The notes beneath the pieces are model-generated. The model made no database searches. It worked only from the letters and a program-made list of their open reading frames with translations, and was not told the DNA's origin. A stretch of 64,000 bases of DNA from contig NC_073693.1 in the NCBI RefSeq assembly GCF_029784155.1, positions 141,101,988 through 141,165,987 on the forward strand, given 5' to 3'. This DNA comes from Uranotaenia lowii. Lineage: Eukaryota; Arthropoda; Insecta; Diptera; Culicidae. Of the stretch, positions 36,741-50,500 are shown in pieces (positions within the stretch are counted from its first letter, which is position 1; each line of letters opens with the position of its first letter). Made by a program: the position numbers and the translations under genes.

Positions 36741-37694
36741 TCTGTGCATTCATTAACGTTTTCTTCTGGATTTCAGGGAAAGCAAGCCATCAAGAGATTC
36801 GGTCGGGGTTTCATTCGAATTTCGTGAATATGATGTATTTTCCCTGTGACTCGTTAAGTCGTTATCCCGAGCAAAATAATTACAATACCCTTTTGTGTGC
36901 ATGTAGGTAGGTTGAAAACCCCCTTGAAAATTAAAAAAAATCAAAACAAACAATAAAAGTTGTTTCCACATGTTCACATTTACTAGGTATTTTGTTCGAA
37001 ATACTGGAGTTAAACAAAAAAAAAGTTGACAAAAATCTTGAAACTTTAAGGAAATCAATGGGATAAGGTTTGTTAAACTAAGCTCAGTAGTTACTAGAAT
37101 GCACACAAGGTTTAAGATCTTATTTCTTAGTTGGACCTTACTGTACAGATACAGGGGACGGGTCTTTAAATATTTATTAGGTGGGGTTCAAATCTGTTAG
37201 CCAGACTATGAAGTTATCATAAACAATCATTTTTGTGTTGTAAAAAATACTAAAATTTCATTTTATGCATTCTATTCGATAGACCAGCTTGTCTAGTGGT
37301 ACCGAGTAGATGGCAATTATTTTAGAACCACTGTGACCGTTTAATCATTTGCTCTGCTTCAGGCACCGGAATTTCTCACCGGAGCTTTGATGGTATGTTA
37401 TAGCTAGTTTGCCTGCTAGTAACAGCGTTCACCACCTCTCAAGAAAAGTCAACCCGCGTTGTAGTCGGAGATTAACCGAGCTCGCAGCTAGCCGCCGGAT
37501 TGCTAGCTAGCATTTTGCGCTTCCTCTCTCCAGTAAAATTCGCTTATTTACAACTGGCGCGTCCGCTCTCGGTGTACGTTGTTTATGCAGTTTAGTTATA
37601 AATAATTAGCCGATTCGCGAATTGCATGATGGGGTTTGGATTTTTCTAATCAGTTTTTTTTTTCTGTCGTTGTCTCCCTCTCTGTCGTTTACAG
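36741..37694. other. Intron of the coiled-coil gene, no gene seen
   Basis: Sequence up to the ACAG acceptor at 37691-37694. No element recognised. Confidence 0.4.
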
Positions 37695-38468
37695 GTGCAA
37701 GGAGCTGGAGGAGGAACTTCGGGAGCTGCAGGAGTTTACCAATTTGGAAAAGAATCTCGATTTGGCCGACATCAAGCAGCAAGTGAGCTCGTCCGAGGAA
37801 CTCCGCAAGAACTTCGAATCCAAGGAAGAAGAGCTGGAAACCCTAGAGGAACGGTAAGTTGGGTTGGGATGGGAGGGAGTGAAGATTGTTCGATTATCAT
37901 CTCTCGATGTGAGACTACTTAATTAGTTATGCACCTCGAATGCGTCGTTGGGTATTCTTGAGTTGAATTGCGTGTGTAGGAGGACAAGTTGAATTGGAGG
38001 CGGTCACGTTGAGTGTTTTTTCTTCTTTCTAAAATATTCGTCTCAAAACGTGTGCTAACTGATAAGACAAAATACAAGCAGAGCCCGTTTTTTACCGATG
38101 AAGAATGTTTGATTGATATCCATCTAAGTTCATCGTCTTCAAGCGACGCAAGCATGGTTTATCACTCGAAAGTGAAATGTTCGTAAATTGATTTAATTAC
38201 CAATGGCTGATGTCAGTAACTGTGATAGGGGAGATGAGGGCATAACGAGCACCCGAGGCATAATGAGAACTACGCTTTTCTACGAAAGTGCGTATTTTCT
38301 TAAATAAATTTTCATGAGGATTTGTTTCGTACTTCCTATAGTATTAATTTTTCACAAAAAAAGGAATCTCCTTATCATCTTTACAGAGATATTTAAAAAA
38401 AAACTAGCTTGGTTCTCAAGTTACGAAAATATTATAATTTTTGAGCACCACGAAATAAGCTCTTATGA

Positions 38469-38508
<40 letters not shown>

Positions 38509-41500
38509 CTTTATTTTAAGAGACTTTCAGCCTTTGGCTGGTTCGTCTCTGGAGGAAGTTAATCAAGTTTACATGTCATTAAACAAATAGGATTCTTTTA
38601 AGAAACAAAGTAGTTTTTCCTCTTCTACTTCATCATTTGAAAGGATATTCCTTATGGACACGCCAATCTGGTACGCCTCTCTGGGTCCTTGGAGTTCAGG
38701 ACATTCGATGAGTATGTGTTCCACTGTTTGTCTCACGTTGCATAAATCACACGTCCTTGCTGGTTCCCCGGAAACATAATGCCGATGAGTATACCTCGTG
38801 TGCCCAACCCGAAGCCTCGATAACACTACTTGTTCTTTCCTACTAGGTCGATCTTTCCATTTCCTTGGATCCCCTTTGATTTTCGCTAGGTTCAGGTTCC
38901 TATTTGTTCTCCATTCCGATATCCATGCGTCCCAAATTTTGGATTTAGCCCAGTAAGAGAGGTCCGGCTTCGGGATTCCAACGTCGTATTGCTCTTCGTT
39001 CCGTCCTATGGCTGCTAATTTGTCCGCTTCAGTATTTCCATGGATTCCGGAGTGTCCGGGAATCCAACAAAAGATGAAATTGTCGGATGCTGTCAGTTGG
39101 ATATGTTGTATCCAGGGGTGACGATTTCGAGGATTTTGTATGGCAAGTAACACACTTGCTGAGTCTGAAAAAATCACGAATTTCCCTGTAGAACTACTGT
39201 GGTGTAAGGCCAACGCTATCGCTGCAGCTTCTGCTGAAAAAACTGATATTTGTTGTGGGAGACTTCGCGCAATTTCTAATGAGCTACCAAAGAGACCAGC
39301 ACCAACTTTATCCGCTAGTTTAGACCCATCTGTATAAAGTTTTTCATGATTTCGAAATTTTGTGGCCACAAAAGCATTGAAACATGCTAATATTTTCATT
39401 TGGTTGTCTCCAGCACGAACGTTTTTCTTTATTTCCCAGTTCACTTTCGGTATATGACTGTTCCATCGCCGGTCCCCTAATCTAATTACCTGCTCGGTGT
39501 TGGGCAAGTGAAGTTTAGTGTATTTTCTAAATATATTTCTTGCCGTACTGTAGAGGCATACATTTTTGTTCGTCTTTTCAGCTATGTTTATAGCTTTTTT
39601 AACTGTTGAAAGGGCAACTATCGAATGGAAAGGGAGAACTCCAGCTTCTGCGCAACTAGCTAAAGCGGGGGAACTTGGAAGCAGTCCGCTAGCATGTCGT
39701 ATGATTTTGTTATAGGTTGGGCCTAGTATAGATATAATTTTTTCGAAGGAATGACAAGTTATTTCTAGTCCATAAAGAAGTTTGCTGGTGACTATACTAT
39801 TTCCAACATTTAAAATGGTGTTGCGGTTGGATATAGTACGCTTTTTGCTTATCATTTCAATGAGACGTACACGGTTTTTTAGGTCCTGTTTAACCTTTCT
39901 GCAATGTGAGTCAAAGTTGAAACGTCTGTCAAAGGTTATGCCTAGGATTTTAGGTTCTTTCTTATATGGAATTGGTACTCCGTCCAGCTCGATTTTAAGC
40001 TTCCAGGGGATATGATTTTCAAGGCAAAAGTGGCTCCTGAGACATTTCTCTGGAGCCATCGTAAAACCCATAGATTTAGCCCATTTCGATATCTGGTTCA
40101 CAGCTGTTTGTAGCTTCCTTCTATTAATTTTGATACTACGACCCGTAACGACTAGCAAAATGTCGTCTGCATACACTAAGATATTGATTCCTTTGTTAAG
40201 ATTTTTGAAAATCGTGTTCATTGCTATCAAAAATAATGTGACAGCGAGTACCGACCCCTGAGGAACCCCATTTTCTTCTTTTTTGATTGAAGAATATGAT
40301 GTTCCTATGACGACTCGAAATGTGCGATCAGATAAAAAATTTTGTATAAATTTACCTAGTTTTCCACCAATCCTCAATAGATGAAGTTGTTTCAAGATTC
40401 CTTCTTTCCATGTACGGTTGTATGCTTTTGATAGGTCGAGCGATGCGATATCTACATGGTGATTGTTAGAAAAAGCCTCGTTAATTATTTCTCCCAGATC
40501 TGCAAGGTATGTACTTGTTCCATATCCTCGGCGAAATGCGTGCTGGCGTTTGTCCAACAGATCATTCTCTTCCAAAATAGTTACAAGTCTGCGATTCACC
40601 ATTCGTTCCAAGATTTTGGAGGGGCAACAAGTAAGGCTGATAGGTCGAAAGTGATTGGGTTCTCGACTACTACATCCAGTTTTTGGTATAGGCACTACAA
40701 GGCTGGTTTTCCAAATAGCGGGAAAATCACCTTCATTCCACAGTCGGTTGAAAGCTGCGAGAAGGGCTGACTTAGCTGAAAGCGGGAGGCGTTTTAGCAT
40801 TGGATATCCAATAGAGCAGGGGCCGGCTGAACGTCCTTTAGAATTCTGGAGAGCGAAAAGAAATTCATTCATTGAAAATGGTTGGTTGTAGTCTTCGTCG
40901 ATGTATTCCATGTGATGAAAGTTGGTTGCATTTGCTTCTGCACGTTCTTTTTGAGCTCGAAAACTGGAACTGTAGTTTCTGGTCGCTGAGAGTTCTTCGA
41001 AATAATTTCCCAAACCTTCTACGATTTCGGAAGGATCGTCAGTATAGTGATCGTCAAGTTTGATAAAGAAGCCCTGTGCTCTTTTTTTTCCATTTAAGGA
41101 ATTCACCCTACTCCACAGTTCAGTACTTGAAGATTGTGGGCCGATTCCGTTTAAGAAGTCTTCCCAGCTCAGTTTTTTGCTTTCACAAATGATTTTCCGG
41201 CAGTTATTCCGCGCAAGACAATATTTTCTGTGATACTCCTCGAATTTAGGGTCATTTTGAGATAATTTCTTAAAAGCACGTAAACTTTTCCGTCGGATTT
41301 TCACGGCAAGGGCAACCTCTTTGTTCCACCATCGCGTAGCTTTTTTTCGTCTTTTTCCATCAGTTCTTGGAATGCTGTTTTGGCCGGCTTGGTAGAAGAT
41401 ATCATTAAGTTCTTCGATTCCATAGCATGTATTTGGTTCAAGTTGGTTTTCAATCCATGTATCAAAGTTGTCCCAATCAGCCTGATCGTAGACCCATCTT

Positions 41501-44500
41501 TGTCTACGGCTGATAAGTGGTGGGCTCTTTCTAATAGTGACTTCTATTGGGAAGTGGTCGCTACCCCGGGGATCACGGTGAACAAACCAATCTAGGTTAT
41601 TGGCAAATTCTCTAGAACACAAAGATAAATCTATCGCCGATCTAGCCTGACCGCGAATGAAAGTTTCTGTCCCGTTATTGAGGATTGTTAGATCATGTTT
41701 TTCCGCTGTTTCAAGTATTATATTTCCCCTATGATCTGATTTCAATGAACCCCAAGATGGGTGGTGTGCATTAAAATCACCCAGAATAACGAATCGACCA
41801 TTAAGTTGACTAATTAATTTTGATAATTGTTTTCCTAGTTCAGGAATTTTCCCGGGCGGTAGATAAATCGAAATTACGGTTGTTGGGGTATGAGTGTGCA
41901 ATACAACTCCAACGGCGAGAAGAGGGGAGTCGAGTTGTATGCTTGAATGTGGTGTAGGGTTTCTTATCGCTAACGCTACGTTTTGGTAACACGTGATTCC
42001 ATTCTTAACATACCACGTGTACTTACCACTGAACCAAGAATTGAGTACTGCTGTGTTTACTCTATGTATCTCTTGGAGTGCTAAGGCCGCTGGTGGGTTG
42101 GGAGAGATGAGTAGCGAGAGGTCGTTAAAGTTGTGTGTTAGACCGTTTATATTCCACTGCAGTGCAAATCGATTTGCGCGGCTGAGTAGATCGTTGAGGG
42201 GATCGACGGATTCAGAAGATTCGGAACGCTGGTAGTTATCGGGCGGTGCATCGGGTGGGGCAAAGTTTTCGTTGGTTATCTCGTCCGCGGCTGGGAGGCT
42301 GTTCCTTGTGCTGGTTGTTCGATTACGGTGGTTTTTATGTACCGGTCGTCTATTTTCGGCGAAGCGAGTGCTGGTTCCCTCGCCAGGGTCCCAATCTGGC
42401 GAATCAGTGATCAAAGCATTTTTGATTGGTTGCAGTGTTGAAGTTCCTGGAAGATGATTAACGGAAACAACTGGCCGGTTTGCATTTGATGGAGTACAAA
42501 CCTTGATGCTCCCCGGTTGCCAATCACTAGCAGCCATCGAGATTCCGTGAATCAACGATGGGGCCTGTGAGAGGCTGTGCTGGGGGGAGGGGGGTGTTGC
42601 GTCTCTTGTGTGATCATCCCGAGAAGTGTAGTTTTGCTCAGAACCGGTGAGTGGAAGTGTGACTCTCTCATGGTGAATGGAGTGTTGCTGCATGGAGCGA
42701 GACTCGATCTGTGGTGCTGGTGATGGGTGGGGCAGGTGATCTGTGGCAGTTTGTTGCAGGGGTGAGCTCGAGTGATGGTGAAACGATGGTTCCCGGCGTG
42801 GTGATTTAGATGATCCTATGATGACTGAGGAGATATGTTTGGCAATATCGGTTGTTGGGCTTATCATTTTAGGGGTACAGACCTTTGTACTCCCCGACTG
42901 CCAATCACTAGCAGTCACCGAAGTCCCGAGGATCAACGGTGAGGCCTGTGAGAGGCTGTGCGAGGGAGGTGTTGTGGATCTTGTGTTGTCACCTCCGAGT
43001 GTGTTCTGTTGAGACCTGGTGCGAGTGAGAGCTGATGATCGTTGTTGATACCCATGGTGAGTAGAAGAATGCATAGACGACAGAGTTGAGCGGAACTCAT
43101 TCCGTGATGATGAATTTAAGATGGTCGGATGCTCTGTGGTATTTTGTTGTGCAGAATGGTCCGGGCTATTGCGTAACGATAATCTTTGGTACGGTGATGT
43201 AGACGTTTCTGTGGCAACTGAGGAAATGTTTTTGGCAATATGGGCTGTTGAAATTGTCATTTTGGGAGTACAGACCTTTGTATTCCCCGGTTGCCGATCA
43301 CTAGCAGCCACCGAGATCCCATGAATCAACGGTGGGGCCTGTGAAAGGCTGCGCGGGGGGGTTGTAGTGCTTTTCACTACTGAGGTGCTACGTGGAATCG
43401 TTGTAGTTCCTGTTGCTGGCTTCGAAGCGGTTTCGTAACCCTGATGTTGAAGATTCTTGTTGTTTGTTTCCGTATTTAGTTTTCCGGTGAGATAGTTGTC
43501 GTCAGGCTGCAGTGGGTGTTGGTAGATGGCAGAAGGTACGTTGGGCGATGATATCGTGGTTTTTGTGGTTAATGCTGGAATGTGTAAACCGATAGAGACT
43601 GGTTGGTTTACATTAATGGGGGTACAAACCTGTGTACCCCCCGGTTGCCAGTCACTAGCGGCCACCGAGATCTTGGAGATCATCGATGGGGCCTGTGAGA
43701 GGCTGAGCGGGGGGGATAGAATAGTTCTGGTGTAATCTCCCGAAGGAGTGTTGATCTGTTGAGTTCCTGGTTTTTGCTGAGATTTCCTTTGACTGTATTT
43801 GTAGTTTTGGTGTTGTTTGGAGTTTTGTTTAGACATAATGGTTAAGGTGGATAATTTTGCTTAGAAGATGTTGATAATTTACTCGCTATCGTCAAGCATT
43901 TCTATCTCAGTTGATATGACGATCTCATGACTAGGCTCAGGGCAATTATTTGATTTCTTGGGTTCTGCTGTTGGGGGAGAAATGTCCATGACTCTTTTCC
44001 GGCTGACGCTGCGACTATAATTTTTGGTGGTATTAGAGGAGAGTTGTTGGGTTGAAACTTTTGTTAGCTTGTGATTGGTGTTGTTTTGATTGTTGGTGTT
44101 CGAACTGGAATCTTTTCGTGATATTCTCGGCTTCGGATTTATTTCAGCGTTCGGTGTTTTTAGTGACTTGGATGTGGAAGAGTTTTCAGGTTCGGGGTTT
44201 TTATTTGCTGGTTTAAATACGTTTTGAAGATGAGATTTTAGTTCTTCTAACTCGTTCTTGAGACTTACATAGTCTTTCATTTGATTTCGAACTTTTTCAA
44301 GTTCTTCTCGAAGAAGTTTGATCTCTCTATCTTTGTCGGAAACCTCAGATAGACGGCTTTGAACTTTGCTGGAATAGCTTGTATTTCTTGTGGACTCCTC
44401 TATCTCTTTTCTGGCTTCGCTGAAAGTGATACCCCTGTCGGTTTTTAGCCGGATCACGGCTTCTTCCTTGCGGAAGATCGGACAGTCTTTACTGACCGGC

Positions 44501-47500
44501 GAGTGAGACCCTTCGCAATGCCGACAAAACGGGGGGTTTTTGCATTGCTGGTTTTCAGGTGTGGTGTGTGTTTGCGAGCAAGTGAGACAGACCGCTTCAT
44601 TGGTACAATTCTTGATGGAATGTCCATAAGCGGAGCATTTCCGGCAGATTAGTACACTGTCATAATATGGCCTCACATTTGTGCGAATCATACCAAAATA
44701 AACGTATTTCGGGCGTACCGTTCCCCTAAATGTTAAGACGCACAATGGTGTATTTTTTGTTTCCTTTTCGTTTATCTTTTTGGTGATCCGTCTGACTGAG
44801 GTCACCCCTTGCTCGAGCAGTTCTTGAAGCAATTCATCTTCCGATACATCTGTTGTATCCTGGTCAAAAACGACGCCTTTGGTGAAGTTAAACCTTGGGT
44901 GGTCGATAACTTCAACTTGGGTTTTCTCCTTATCGACAAGATGTGTCATACAAATCAAAGCTTTATATACAATGGGTGATTGGGTTCGAAGAACATAGCG
45001 CGTACCGCGGGCTTCTTTTGCAGCTGAAACCAGGTGTCGATTTTCATAGCCAATAGCAGCCTCAATCGATCGTGCAATCAAGAAAGGATTAGGAGGTAGA
45101 CGAGGTTGTTCCGTTTCTAGGTTAGGTTGGTCAATATCACTTCCTTTAGCGCTTAATTGTAGAACTCGTAGTATGCCGTCATTATGCCGAGAAGTCATGT
45201 ATGCCGGTAACCTTTTTTCACCAGGATAGGGCGGATCGCCCGGAGGTGGCCCCTCCATAGCGATGACTAGCTGTATAACGTTCTACAAGCACTATTTATT
45301 CTATTTTCTGCTTCGGAAGATGGCTGACAATTAAAGTAAACACTCCACTCGTGTTTCAACAATTTATCTCCAATTTAGTTTGTTTTTTAACTTATCTGCT
45401 TCTTAATTATGTGAACTACTTAGAACACCACTTCAGCAGAGTTGTGGGCGTGATTTTTCAACAATATTCCGGTATTGTATACTAATAATCCGTTGATTAT
45501 TAATAAGTTAAAAAGCGCGAACCGAATAGCTCGAGTGCACGATTAGAATTGCTCTTATGATCTTGAAATAACCTTGATCTATAATGTACGCACTGCAACA
45601 TGATGTACACATTGTTTCTCAATTTTTACCATCAAAAAATTTTTGATTTTTCACTTTTATCAATTTTAAAACACGTTTTTACTTAAATTTGTTGACTAGG
45701 GGCATATAGAGCACCATATTATCGAGGCATAATGAGCATTTTCTGCCTTAGAATCTAGCAGCGAATTAAAATTGATTTATAGCGCCACACCTTGACTAGT
45801 TTTCATCCGACAATTCAGCCTATTGGTAAGGTGTCGGAGAGGTAATCAAAAGACTAGAGTTAGATTTCTGTTCGAGGTGATTTTTTTCCATTCACAATTC
45901 ATGATCGATTTTTTTATTGTTACATTATACGGCTAGTAGCATTATCCTCCGAACAAAGCACTTAATGTATGAGCGTGCGTGAATTGTTCGTATTCTACAA
46001 ACAGACCTAGATTATTTTGTTATTGCTTTGTTTGATGAATCTACGACTCACCTGACTTCATCGAATTGAATTCGCTGCTAGATTCCCCGGCAAAAACGCA
46101 CATCTTGCTCTGATTAATGGTGCTCATACTGCCTCAGGGGGAGTTCTCATTATGCCTCCACAGTGGCTGGTTTTCAGCTTTTGGCAAAATTTTTTAAAAT
46201 GCATTTTTTAACGTTTTCATCTAGTTTTTCACGTTTCAGCCCGTTAGGGAATAGGCTTTTCAAGTGTCTGAACACGAAACAATAATGTAACCTCCATATT
46301 ATAGCTATTTTCTATGGTTAAATAACCGTTTTCCTTAAGGTGGCCATTATGCCCCCATCTCCCCTACATATTGAGGTGCGTGAAGCACATTGTTGCACTT
46401 GATTTTTTTTTTCGTCGTAAGTGAGCGGCATTAAAACCCGAAGAACGAGCGAGGAGGCGTTAATTGATATCAAAGTAAAATTCAAATTGCCATCTATACC
46501 ACATTATGATGGGCGCTGATTTTGTTTGCTGACGTTGGTTGAAGCTGTACTGTTGGTGTAGGATTACAGCTGTTTTTTCTGCTGAAAAAACGTTATTTTT
46601 TCAAGGTAGCTCCTTTTCCTGTTTGGGTGTTATGGCATCGAGCGAAAAACGGGTTCAATTGTGTTTCAAATATTTAATTAAGCACAAATGGAATTTTGGG
46701 AATCAGGTAAACCGCATAATAAGATGCCTTTGAAATTCAAAATTGCAATCTATCAAAAAAAAATTTAAACACTGTTCAATAAAAACTCAAGCATTCAATC
46801 GTATGCACGCATGTCGTTCTGGGCTTTCGAGTCAAAATGTTGCTTCAGCATGTAGGTAGTCACCCGACTACTGAATAAATAAAGATATTGTTACGACTTA
46901 TCCATGCGGAACGTGCGAATGAATCAAATGCCACATTTTTTAAGCGAACGAATGCATGCGTAAAAGCTGTGTAAACTGTAAACTAATATTGCATGTTTCT
47001 TTTCAACCTTTCCCCAACGGTAGATGCAAAGACCTTGAGACGGAACTAAACCAGAAGCGGGAGCTGATTTTCGATATCGAGAAAGAGCTGATCGTGGCCC
47101 GGAAGGAACGCGAGGCGGCCGTCAAGGAGGCGGAACAGTGTCGCAATTTGCAGAACAGCATCCAAGTCGAGTATGAGTTGTTCCAGCAGCGGGCCAAGAA
47201 TCGAGAGAAAGAATTGATCGAGTCACTGCAGGAGGCCCGAAGCACCGGTCCCACATTGAAGGGCGACAGTCAAAAAACTTTGGATAGCACCAGAAAGGAG
47301 CTCAAGCAGCTAGAAGTGCACAACTATGAACTGCAGCTGGAATTGGAACGATGTGCTGTAGAGGTGGAAAAACTGAGAAAAGTGTCCGGCGAACAGACGG
47401 AAAAGTTGGAGAAAATTCGAGTAGCTCTTGAGAAGGACATCGATCGCAAGGATTCGAAAAAGTTGTTCCGCGTTGTGAACAAATTGCGAGCCATTATGAC

Positions 47501-50500
47501 CGATGAAGACCTCATGCTTATTAACACTAGCCTCGACACCGACGACTTAGTAGACAGTATGGGCGATTCGAGCATGAGCGATAGCATGGAACGGCAATCA
47601 CCGATGAAGATCACTCTGACGAGTGATACGGGAAACACCAACATGCTGCACAATAAAAATGGCAGCCAAATACTGGACATGAACATTGAGTTCGATGAAC
47701 TACGGAAAAAAGTGAAACTACAAGAGACTGAACTAGCTGAACTACGTATTCTGACTATTAAATATGAAAATGTCAATGAACTGCTCAACGAGAAGGAAAA
47801 TAAACTATCGGAAATGCTCAACCGATTGGATACGGAACAATCAAAGGTTCGAGAGCTTACAAACAATCTCCAAACGAAGAAGAAGGAGCTTGAAAAACTT
47901 ACCGTAGAGCATGATGATCTTTCGACTCAACTTATGGATTATGTTCAGGATGGCGACAAGTACAAAGAAGAGATTGAAAAACTTCAACAGCAACTACAAG
48001 AATCGGTATTCTTCTCGTCAAAGCTGCGAGATGAGCTCGAGGAAGCAAGAAATAATCAAGCCTCAGTCGAGAAGTTCAAATCTCTCGAAGCACAGCTTCA
48101 GCAAACCCAAGATCAATTGGATCGGAAAATCGAAGAAATCCAAACTTTATCCCACTACAAACTACAGTGTGTAACATTAACAGAAGAACTAGACATAAAA
48201 AGCTCGCGTGTCGCTGATTTCGAGATTAAGGTTGATACTCTAGAAAAACAAATTAAAGAAATGGAAGAGCTTAGCAACTTACAATCGCAACTTGAAGCTA
48301 AAAATACTGAACTGCTCCAAAAAAACAACGAGCTAAAAGAAAAACTTAAAATACTAGAACACGCTGCAGAAAAAGAAGGTGAATTGCGATCCCACTTGGA
48401 AGAGCAGCGTTTGAAAGCCCAACTTCTCCAAGAGGAAAACGTTGATCTGGAAGTGGCCGTCCAACGGTTGTCCGAGAAAATTGTTACCCTGGAGAAGCAG
48501 ATGACCAAGGAGGAGAGCACCCTGGTGGCTGGTGAGGCTACAATCAATGATTCGCAGAGGCTTAAGCTGGAAACTAGCTTTGAGCTGATTATGGAACAAA
48601 AGGAAAAAGTTGCCGCCGCCCTCCCCGAGCTGGAGATTGTGGAAGCTCGCGTAAAAAGTTTGGAGGAAGACAATGACCAACTTTTGAGGCAGCTCGATGA
48701 ATTGCGGATCGAGAAATCCGATCTTCAAACAACAAATGAAATGGAAATGAAAAAGCATACCGAGCTCATAGAAAATATGAATGCTATGAAAAAAGAGTTT
48801 GAGTCGTTTGAAGCTTCTCAGAGTTTGTTGTTGAAAGAAAAGATTGAACAGGTAGAACATCTTGAGACCGAGCGTCAATCTTTGTTGCAGCAACTAAGCG
48901 ATATTCAGAGCCAGAAGGATATTCTTTTAGATTTACTGCAGGAAGAGAAGAAACAATTAGAACAGAAAAACTCTGAGCAAATGGCGATCATTGAAAGTTG
49001 TAAAAGAGAAATCACAGCTACCAACAAAAGCATTGATGATCTCTGCCAGCAGCAACAAGCTTTCGAACAGGAACGAACCGCTCTTTTGGAACAAATCAAA
49101 CTAGCGAAAGATGAACTTCAGGTGGCACTTAAAGAAGTTGCTCACCAAGAGCCTTCACTTCATGAAGAATTAACTAAATCTCGTGAAGAGCTTGTTTCGC
49201 TTCAAGAACAACATCGCGTTCTAGAAAAGCAAATTAAATCTCTTCAACAAGAACACGATTCACTTATTGAAGAGAAAAAAAAATCCGACGAAAAGTGTGA
49301 AAAACTGTCTGATGAAATAACTTTACTCATCACCGATCGGGAAAAGTCAAACGAATCCAATGATATTCAAATCAAGCAACTTCAACAAACTAAGAATGAA
49401 CTGCAGCTATTAAATGAATCACTTAAAAAGCAGCTCGACGAGATCAATTCCAACCTTTCCAACGTTGTTGAAGAAAAGGAAAAAATGGGTAAGAAAATCT
49501 CAAACCTAGAAGCAGAAATGGAAGAGTCATCTAACATTCGAGAGCATTTGGAAGCAGAGGTTACAGCCCTTAAAAAGGATCTCAACAATCTGGATCTTCA
49601 GGTGACGGACAACAACAAAAAGGTTGAGCGTTACCAGGAAGAAATCAAGGAGCTAAGTGAGAAACTAGAATGCGAACAGAAAGCAGTGTCTCAGGCCAGC
49701 CACGAAAGATCCGAGTTGCAAGCAACTGTTGGAGAACTTGAAACAAAACTTGCTAGTTTAGAGGAAGTAAGAAGCAACGAGCTTAAAAAGACTGAAATGG
49801 TTGTGCGGGAGCAGCTGACTGCTGCCGAAAAATTAATTAATGAGTTGCGCAACGAAATAGTAAAGCTGACGGATCAAAACGATTTGCTTGATAAAGAAGT
49901 AGCTGAGAAGCAACTGAGAAATGAACAGCTTGAGCAGGAGATTTCCGACCTGCGTCTGAAAATAAACCAGATCGAGGCAGTTCGCGAAGAAAAGCAGTCA
50001 ATCGAGCAAACACTGGAAGGTCAACTGAACAAACAGAAGGAACTGGAAAGCAAAATTCATTCTCTGGAGCAGCAGATTGTGGATGCCACAAACGAACATG
50101 AAGCCAAACTTCGAACTCAGCAAAACAGCTGCTCTGATCTTCAAGGGCGTCTTGACCATTCAGAAGCGCGCAACCGACTGTTGGGCGAAGAACTTATTGT
50201 TTTGCGAGAAAATAGTAAGATTTCTGCCGAAAACAGTACCAAACTGCTCGAACAAATTGCTGATTTGCGAGCCGAAAAAATTCAGCTCGAGTCACAGTTG
50301 GCAAATGTCCGCTCAGAATCGGTTATCATTGAACACAAGTTTGATGCGGCTAATCAGGAGCTACTGGATAAGAGCAAGCAGTATGGTGAAATCTGCCAGA
50401 AGGTCAATGAAATGGAGTTAATTGTGTCGAAGAAGGAACAAGCTTGCGATGAATTGGCCACACAAATTGTTGAGTTGGAACATAAAAATACGCTTCTGCA

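Larger units (their letters stand above)
38473..45550 (-). mobile_element. Full-length two-ORF LINE with RNase H (I-clade superfamily), 7.08 kb
   Basis: The element is bounded by an identical 14-bp target duplication and ends in a poly(A) tail (poly-T at 38473-38508 on the plus strand). It has a 292-bp 5' UTR (45550-45259), ORF1 (45258-43879) and ORF2 (43836-38569), both open from end to end. An intact frame, clean tail and perfect duplication indicate a recent, possibly still active insertion. Domain order (zinc-knuckle ORF1; endonuclease, RT, RNase H, Cys/His tail in ORF2) places it with the I, Loa, R1 and Nimb group; the exact clade is not settled. Confidence 0.95.
38226..46366. mobile_element. 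Inverted-repeat element split by a LINE
   Basis: Left end TAGGGGAGATGAGGGCATAA (38226) and right end complementary to TAGGGGAGATGGGGGCATAA (46366) form a terminal inverted repeat; the outer TA may be the target duplication. Without the LINE (38473-45550 plus one 14-bp duplication) the element is about 1.05 kb. GGCATAATGAG motifs recur inside (38264, 45726, and inverted near 46119). No coding capacity. Confidence 0.75.

Noticed and set aside
47003..50091. Long minus-strand ORFs opposite the coiled-coil exon
   Set aside because: Ser/Leu/Phe-rich shadows of Glu/Lys/Gln codons on the real strand.
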